Translations under genes and position numbers: made by a program
Notes under the pieces: model-generated
Database searches by the model: none
Told to the model about the DNA's origin: nothing
The model's input: only the letters and a program-made list of their open reading frames with translations
Shown here: in pieces, positions 57,946 to 64,000 of the stretch
Position numbering within the stretch: position 1 is the first letter of the stretch
How the letters are laid out: every line of letters starts with the position of its first letter
Assembly (NCBI RefSeq): GCF_030272615.1
Contig: NC_081415.1
Location: forward strand, 102,914,796-102,978,795
Length of the DNA stretch: 64,000 bases
Direction: 5' to 3'
From: Cryptomeria japonica
Taxonomy: Eukaryota > Streptophyta > Pinopsida > Cupressales > Cupressaceae

Positions 57946-59160
57946 ATGTCAGATAGGAGTAAGTGGTTGGATTATTTCCTTCAAGATGGGATTTTATTCA
58001 GTAGAGTTCAACTGTGTATACCTAAGAGTTCTATGAGGGAGAATCTGATAAAGGAGAAGCATAGTGGAGGATTACCTGGAAACTTTGGTGTTGACAAAAT
58101 AGTAGCATTGGTGAGTGAGCATACTTTTGGCCATAGATTCATAAGGATGTTAGGAAATTTGTGTAGAGTTGTAGAGTTTGTCAAATGGAAAAGAGAGTAG
58201 TTGGAATGTGGGATTGTACAAACCTTTGACAGTACTAGAAAGACCTTGGGAGGATATAAGCATGGATTTCATACTTGGATTACGTAAAACAAAAAGAGGA
58301 AATGATTATATATTTATGGTGGTGAATAGATTCTCTAAGATGGCTTATTTCATACCTTGCAGGAAGACATTAGATTCAGTACATATAGTTGACCTATTTT
58401 TCTAGGAAGTGGTAAGATTAGATGGATTACCTAGAAACATAGTTTCCGACGGATATACTAAGTTTGATGGTTATTTTTGGAGAACACTTTGGAAGAAGAC
58501 GAAGATAGATTTGGAATTTAGTTCTACTTCTCACCCATAGACTGATGGAATGACAAAGGTAGTTAACTGAAGCTTGGGAAATTTACTGAGATGTTTAATT
58601 GGAAACAAAACCGGAAGTTGGGATTTGACTTTAGCACAAGTAGAGGTTTCCTACTATAATTCAATGAACAGGAGCACCAGAAGAACACCTTTTGAGATTG
58701 TTACCGAAGCACACCCTAGAGGTATAACAAAATTGAGAAACATCAGCAATCAAGACCAGAAAAGTTCAGAAGCAGAAGACTTTGCAGATCACATGGCAGC
58801 CTTGCATATTCAGGTTAAGCAACATTTGGAAGACATGAACAACAAATATAAGGAGAAAGAAAATGAGAAGAGGGGACATAAAGAATTTGAAGTTGGTGAT
58901 GAAGTGATGGTATATTTGAGAAAAGAGAGATTCTCAGTTGGAACCTATAACAAGTTGCAGATGAAGAAGTTTGGACCTTGTAACATCTTGAGGAAATTCA
59001 GTTCTGGAAATGCATATGAAGTGGAGTTACCGGATGACTTGAGTATTTCACCCATATTAAACATTGTAGACCTACATCAGTATCATGACTTTGAATTCAG
59101 TGAGGATAGTATTGTATACTTGGAGAAACAATTACCCTGGAAGGAACCACATCAGATTGA
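57946..59160 (+). pseudogene. Element E integrase, decayed
   Basis: The N-terminal part (57946-58200) precedes a frameshift near 58180-58200. From 58178 one phase runs to 59224 through VLERPWEDISMDFILGL with the first Asp, the YFIPCRKTLD block, NIVSDGYTKF with the second Asp, and a region where HPQTDG is expected but TAG stands at 58538. Further stops are TAG at 58403 and TGA at 58568. The third acidic residue (normally a few residues after TDGQTE) is altered: the sequence reads TDGMTKVVN, with Lys instead of Glu. Confidence 0.85.
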
Positions 59161-59344
59161 AGACATTTTGGACAGTAGGATTAGCATAGTAACCATCGCA
59201 GTCAGTATAAGGAGTATCTTGTGAAGTGGAAGGGAAGAATAGTTGAAGACTCATCTTGGATTTCTCAGGAAGAGCTGGACCACCTTTGTTTTCCTCTAAC
59301 ACCTACAAAGTTAGAGAATCACTTTTTCAACAACCTCGAATGTC
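59160..59344 (+). pseudogene. Element E chromodomain
   Basis: In a phase shifted from integrase the sequence reads SQYKEYLVKWKGRIVEDSSW followed by ISQEELDHLCF, the conserved YLVKWKG...SW core of chromodomains. In chromoviruses this domain follows integrase and is thought to guide insertion by binding modified histones. Here a one-base shift near 59190 separates it from the integrase frame. The LTR starts about 45 bp after it, with no clear polypurine tract between. Confidence 0.8.
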
Positions 59345-60119
59345 TGATGCAGGAGCATCCCCGGTTCTTGGCAATCTTGCATCAACCAAAAAAATTTATT
59401 TTCTATTGTGGAAGTTTCAGCATTTCTTTCTGTATTTACCAGATTTGGCTCACTGGAACTTGTGGAGTTTGATTTTTCTTGAAGACTTGATCATATTTCT
59501 TATTCCCAAATCATGGAGCATTTGGATCATTTTCCAACAAGTTATCACTATTGGTTTCCATGATAGTTTTCTGCTACTGGTTGCTTGGAACTATTTGCAT
59601 TGGTGATCTATCAGATCCCTTCCGTAGCTTGTGGACTCTTGAGCATTGATTTAGATGTTCCTTGGCATGTGGCCAACCTTCCCTTTGATTCTCACTTCAT
59701 CCTTTGGATCTTTTGGAAGGATTTCTTTAGTGGAGGCCGACCTTGTTGGTTTTACATGTTAGGTCTTGTTCTTCAGGTTTTGATCCATTTTGGGCCAACA
59801 GTATCCCCTTGAATCATATTAATCATTGTAATTGAGCCTTAGAATGTATTGAAGGAAGTTAGACATAACATAGAAGATAGATATTTAGTCTGGAGGTCCC
59901 GGTTGTGAACTGTTTTGTAGTTGAGCATGTTTTAGCAGGCCTGTGAGGCAGTTTTTATAACCTGGTTGTTATCGATTGATTGCAATAAGTTTTTATGATA
60001 TAATTTAGTCTATTTTGAATTGCCTCCATCATATCTTTGTGTTTCCATTCTGTTTAGTCTTTCTAATTGGTCCAGACTACTGATCTCTTTGAGGTCCCTC
60101 CTTACCGGTGACTGTACCA
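59345..60119 (+). repeat. Element E 3' LTR
   Basis: 775 bp, TGATGCAGGAGCATCCCCGG to GTGACTGTACCA. The open frames inside both LTRs of E (54506-54742 and 59585-59812) reflect shared sequence and carry no known domain. Confidence 0.85.
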
Positions 60120-60366
<247 letters not shown>

Positions 60367-60469
60367 TTAAAGTTTAATTATCATTAATAAAGAACTTATT
60401 TATTTGACATGACTGCAAAATGTGAGAATATCTATTTGACATAACTACAAAAATGTGAGAATATTTATT

Positions 60470-60884
60470 TGAGACCGTTAGCTAGATCGTCAACTTGGAA
60501 ACAACTCCGTCGTGTGGCTCTTAGTATTCTGAGAATTGCAGGGGAACAAATTGGAAAGAAAAAATGTGCATTACCAAAGATTTCTCAAAGCCCAACAATA
60601 GGAGGAGTGTGGTTGAGGGATGATGCGCAACGATTTTTGTACACTAGTTCAAATTCTAAGAATACCAAGGAAAGCATAGCCTCTACGGCTCAAACTATGG
60701 ACCTTGGGATTATTAGGTCTACTATTCATCCAAATCATGGTGACCACTACATGGAAGAACTAATTGTAATACAACAATATAAAGTAATGGAGATAAACGG
60801 GGTAGGGGGAGGGAAAGAGTGGGGAGGGAGAGGGAGAGAGAGAGAGGGAGGGAGAGGGGGAGAGGGGGAGAGAGGGAGAGAGAG

Positions 60885-60948
<64 letters not shown>

Positions 60949-61262
60949 AAAATGTGCATTACCAAACATTGCCCAAAGCCCAACAACAAGAGTGTGGTTG
61001 AGGGATGATGCACAATGGGTTTTGTACACTGATTCATATGCAAAGAATATCAAGGAAAGCATAGCCTCTGCTGCTCAAATTGTGGACCTTGGGATTATTA
61101 GGTCTACTGTTCATCCAAATGGTGACCACTACATGGGAGACCTAATTGCAATACAACAATATAAAGTAGGGGAGATAAAGGGGGTAGGGAGAGATAAAGA
61201 GTGGGGAGGGAGAGAAGAAGAGAGAGAGGGATGGGGTATGGAGGAAGAGAGAGAGGGGGAGC
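60470..61262 (+). repeat. Duplicated ~385-bp unit with a conserved reading frame and internal (GA)n
   Basis: Copy 1 (about 60558-60943) and copy 2 (about 60944-61262) start with AAAAATGTGCATTACCAAA and share a frame. Copy 1 encodes GGVWLRDDAQRFLYTSSNSK then ESIASTAQTMDLGIIRSTIH; copy 2 encodes SVWLRDDAQWVLYTDSYAK and ESIASAAQIVDLGIIRSTVH. Each copy ends in a purine tract (60800-60942; 61195-61262). In copy 1 the frame reaches back to 60469. I do not recognise the peptide; it could be a small gene fragment caught in a satellite-like repeat. Confidence 0.65.
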
Positions 61263-61329
61263 ATGCTGGTTTGTTATTCTTTTAAGTAGTATTGGTACTA
61301 CTTTTTATATTGTAATAATGGTTCATCTT

Positions 61330-61547
61330 GCCACCTTAGGACGTCATATGCTCCTAAAGGGTTATGTGGTGTTATGTGGGGTCATACAGTGTCCTATGAC
61401 CCCTTAGGACACCATATGATCCCTTAGGTGTTGTTATGGGTCCTTAGGGGTCATATTGTGTCCTAGCACCCTTTAAGACACCATATGGTGTCATTATGGG
61501 TTGTATGGTGTTCTAAGTGATTATATGGTGTCCTATGACCCCTTAGG
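61330..61547. repeat. Short-period array with ACCCCTTAGGACACCATATG core, left part
   Basis: Variants of CCTATGACCCCTTAGGACACCATATG and their inverted form (CATATGGTGTCCTAAGGGGTC-like) recur every 20-35 bp. It continues at 63211-63345 after the solo LTR. Confidence 0.75.
61543..61547. repeat. Target site duplication of the solo LTR, left copy
   Basis: TTAGG before TGTCTAATTTTG; TTAGG again at 63206-63210, directly after CTAACA. Confidence 0.75.
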
Positions 61548-63205
61548 TGTCTAATTTTGTAAGAAATACTAAGGTTTGTTATTGATGTCCAACACTTACC
61601 GGTGAAGTAGTATAAGGTAAAGTGGCGTTGCTTTTTAGTAAGCAATAGTGAATGGAAACAACATTGGTATTGAATGATCAAATGTTACCTTAGCTCAAGG
61701 TAAAATCATTAAGTCAATTGATCCATTATTCAGGAAGATCAGTCACTTTGGTGATGGTAAAGATACAAAAGGTAACTCAGGCATGAAAACTTGTTTGCTT
61801 CAACCAAACGGTAACTCACTAGCAAATAGGGGAGAGATATGATGCTATCACAACAAACTGGTAGTCAAAGAATGAATCAGTAAAGGAAGAAGTGTAGTCA
61901 CATACCGGTACACCAGTATGACAGAAGGAGGACATACGATCACCATAAATCTCAGAGCAATGATCGGCCATGTGGTTGCGGTGGCAAAGAATGAGTTGGT
62001 AAGCTTGTGCCTACGCCAAATAATTTGTTGGCAAAGTTAACTTTCAGTTATCTTATGGTCAAGCATGATTACATACAGATTATTTTGTTTGCATTTATTT
62101 CACTGAACATGACTCAGAGGTTTATATTCTTAGGAGATGCGGTGGCAGAATTGGTTGAACACTTGGTAGAATTGCTGAAAGGCGCACAGAGAAAAAGTGG
62201 GAGAATTTAAATTTGCAATCTTCTGAAATCCTTGATTGATCTGATTGAGGATATGTCTATAGGTGTTGATAGAAAGTGTATAAAGAGTTCTGGAGCTCTT
62301 TCTAAAAGTTTTTGATTGTGGAATTTGAAATAAGTGAAATCTTGCTGAAGGCAATCCAAGGTGAAGAAGTGTGTGAACAAGTGCTAAGTTGTGTTAGCAC
62401 AACTGAGTGTGTATGTGAAGCAGATCGGCTAAGTGCAGAGTTGACTGGCAAAGAACCGGTTGAGTGTAGAGCCAAAGAACAGTCAACTGACTGAAAGAAG
62501 AGCCGAAGAATAGTCAACCAGCTAAAAGCGGAGCCAAAGAATAGTGAACATGCAGAGTGTGGAGCCGAAGAACAGAAGATCGACAGAGTGTAGTGCAGAG
62601 GTGCAAGTGATAGACAAAGTGAATAGCTAAAGGAACTGATGTTGTGTAGAGAATTCACAACCGGTGTGTATTGAGTGACATGCATATTGAGATCTAATCA
62701 AGCTATCAAGAGAAAATTTAGCAGATCATCGAACTGTTGCTTTCTAACAACTACAACTTAAATCCCTTAATTGGGTGGACTTTAATAGGTCTCATTGTAT
62801 AAATCCCTTAACTGGGTAACATCTTAACTGATGTTTTAAGTCCTCTAACTAGGATACCTTTAACAGAGTAAAGGCACTAACCGACCTTGATCAAAATCCC
62901 TTAACAGGGAGACACTTAACAACATTGTTGTAATCTCCTAACAGGGATGGCTCTTAACTGCGCATACTCCGGAAGAGTAGAAATTTTGTGAGTTCCTACT
63001 CACACCATGGTTTTCTCCCTATTGGGTTTCCACGAGATAACTCCTTGGTATCACTGTCAACTTTTCATGCTTGCATACTTTACTTTAGTATTTAAGTATA
63101 TTGTTGGATTTTAGATGAATGAGGATCTAAGATAAAAGTTAAATTGTGAGAATTTGATTAAGTGTTGATTCACCCCTCCCCTCTCAGCATCGGTTGGGAC
63201 TAACA
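61548..63205 (+). mobile_element. Solo copia-type LTR, 1658 bp
   Basis: Starts TGTCTAATTTTG and ends GGTTGGGACTAACA with TTAGG on both sides and no internal region. Its right part resembles the LTRs of A and B read in reverse: GATTCACCCCTCCCCTCTCAGC near the end, the phrase TTTTCTCCCTATTGGGTTTCC, and many CCCTTAAC(T/A)GGG steps. A lone LTR with a target duplication is the usual product of recombination between the two LTRs of one element. The frames at 62007-62210 and 62312-62494 inside it have no motif. Confidence 0.78.
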
Positions 63206-63210
63206 TTAGG

Positions 63211-63345
63211 GGTCATGTGGGGTCCTAATTGAGCCACACATGTGTTACAACACCATATGACCCCTTAAGACACCATTTGACCCCTTGAGATATCATACAT
63301 GGTCCAAAGAGGTCATTAGGTGTTATGTGGGGTCCTGAGAGAGTG
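63211..63345. repeat. Short-period array with CCTTA(A/G)G core, right part
   Basis: Continuation of 61330-61547: CACCATATGACCCCTTAAGACACCATTTGACCCCTTGAG and similar. Confidence 0.7.
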
Positions 63346-63359
63346 TGTGTGAGAGAGAG

Positions 63360-63650
63360 GAATACAATATAGTACAATAAGATATTAGAAAACAATATAT
63401 ATCAATATACGTACATACACATATACATAAAATATCAAAAGGCAATACACATACATACACACATATGTGTGTGTATGTATACATAATATATTATATATTA
63501 TTATATAATATATAATATATTATATATATTATATACACATATATATTATATATTATATATTATATATATATATATATACATTATATATACATATATATAC
63601 ACAAAATATCATATTTTACATATTATATATAGACATATATGTATGCACAC
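63360..63650. repeat. AT-rich and CA/TA microsatellite block
   Basis: Runs of ACATACACATATACAT, TATATTATATATTA and (TA)n fill this stretch. No gene. Confidence 0.9.
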
Positions 63651-63654
63651 ACCC

Positions 63655-63830
63655 ACATTTTAAACATAGGCAAAAGCGCATATGCGCTATTTTAGCTTTA
63701 ACACCGTGTATGCGCCGCTTATTGTAAAGACACCCTATACGCAATTTTGTTGTAAAAATACCCCGTACTTGTTGTTTATAGTATAGGGAGCCCATACGTG
63801 CTTTTGATTGTTTAGGGTTGTGAATAGGCC
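63655..63830 (-). repeat. Array like the subterminal repeats of F
   Basis: On the minus strand: ACGTATGGGCTCCC, AAGTACGGGGTATTTTTAC, GCGTATAGGGTGTCTTTAC, GCGCATACACGGTGTTAAAG, GCGCATATGCGCTTTTGCC. The pattern GCATACnnGGTnTTnnAG matches both ends of F, in the orientation of F's right end. Confidence 0.45.
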
Positions 63831-64000
63831 TGGATGACAAAGTTGCGGGTTGGAAGTTTGATTTCCCTCCATTTCCCTCCTTTTTGATGTGTTTTTTTTA
63901 TCAACTTGGTTTCTCAACTTTGTCATCATCATGTTTACACTTCATCAAGTGGGTATTTCAAAAATTACCACCATATTTTCACCCATCTTTTGAGCTTTCT
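63831..64000. other. Right edge of the window, unassigned
   Basis: No feature that I can support; the minus-strand frame 63735-63932 overlaps the repeat array and has no motif. Confidence 0.4.

Larger units (their letters stand above)
54266..60119 (+). mobile_element. Element E: chromodomain Ty3/gypsy retrotransposon (chromovirus)
   Basis: An LTR start TGATG(T/C)AGGAGCATCCC(T/C)GG occurs at 54266 and 59345. Between them on the plus strand are gag with a CCHC knuckle, protease, RT, RNase H, integrase and a chromodomain, the gypsy order with the chromovirus mark. The polyprotein keeps one phase from gag to RNase H and is broken mostly by stop codons. The left LTR lacks its 3' end and I find no primer binding site. 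E sits inside the purine tract. Confidence 0.9.

Noticed and set aside
54506-59812. Open frames inside the E LTRs (54506-54742, 59585-59812) as a gene
   Set aside because: Present in both LTRs because of shared sequence, and without any recognised domain or start context.
61330-63345. CCTTAGG/TTAGG repeats as telomere-like DNA
   Set aside because: The unit is irregular and 20-35 bp long, not a run of 6-7-bp telomere repeats.

Overview
This window is repeat-dense plant nuclear DNA. I see no host gene, rRNA or tRNA that I can support. The AT-rich background, nested LTR retrotransposons, a very long Tat-type Ty3/gypsy element carrying an antisense plant mobile domain ORF, and a chromodomain-bearing gypsy element point to a large-genome seed plant. 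A gymnosperm (conifer-like) is my guess; the window alone does not prove it.

Layout. (1) 1-3556: a minus-strand Tat-type LTR (2166-3556) with its primer binding site, and leader sequence running off the left edge. (2) 3557-5600: unassigned sequence containing a 73-bp minisatellite. (3) 5731-43500: element C, a plus-strand Tat-lineage Ty3/gypsy element without a recognisable gag or 5' LTR. Its decayed protease, RT, two RNase H domains and integrase lie at 5.7-11.2 kb. A long 3' region follows, holding an antisense plant-mobile-domain ORF (38.0-40.2 kb) and short tandem arrays, and the 3' LTR is at 42074-43500. C was invaded twice. Element A (11672-32195, minus-strand copia, TSD CAAAG) was itself invaded in its gag by element B (16804-30270, minus-strand copia, TSD CCACT). 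B has three LTRs and two internal regions in tandem. Element D (33018-37267, minus-strand copia) carries only gag and protease. (4) 43501-44120: a copia 3'-end remnant. (5) About 44.3-54.0 kb: element F, probably a DNA transposon. It has a decayed multi-exon gene on the plus strand and, convergent to it, a decayed transposase-like gene on the minus strand with DFAENY, SDNCxxQFK and GKGEHD motifs. A 1-kb insertion with a 17-bp target duplication and several tandem duplications lie inside F. (6) 54000-60366: a purine (GA/GGGA) tract split by element E, a chromodomain Ty3/gypsy element (54266-60119, TSD GAGAG). (7) 60380-63345: a 385-bp duplicated unit of unknown origin, then a CCTTAGG-rich array split by a solo copia-type LTR (61548-63205, TSD TTAGG). 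(8) 63360-64000: AT/CA microsatellites and a repeat array like those near the ends of F.

Order of events from nesting: C is older than A, and A is older than B. D entered C independently. E and the solo LTR landed in simple or satellite-like repeats. No polyprotein is complete, although many catalytic motifs are still legible. The most unusual pieces are F, the three-LTR tandem B, the gag-protease-only element D, and the strong bias of premature stops in E towards TAG at expected glutamine positions. All boundaries were found by reading the sequence by eye; no database search was possible.
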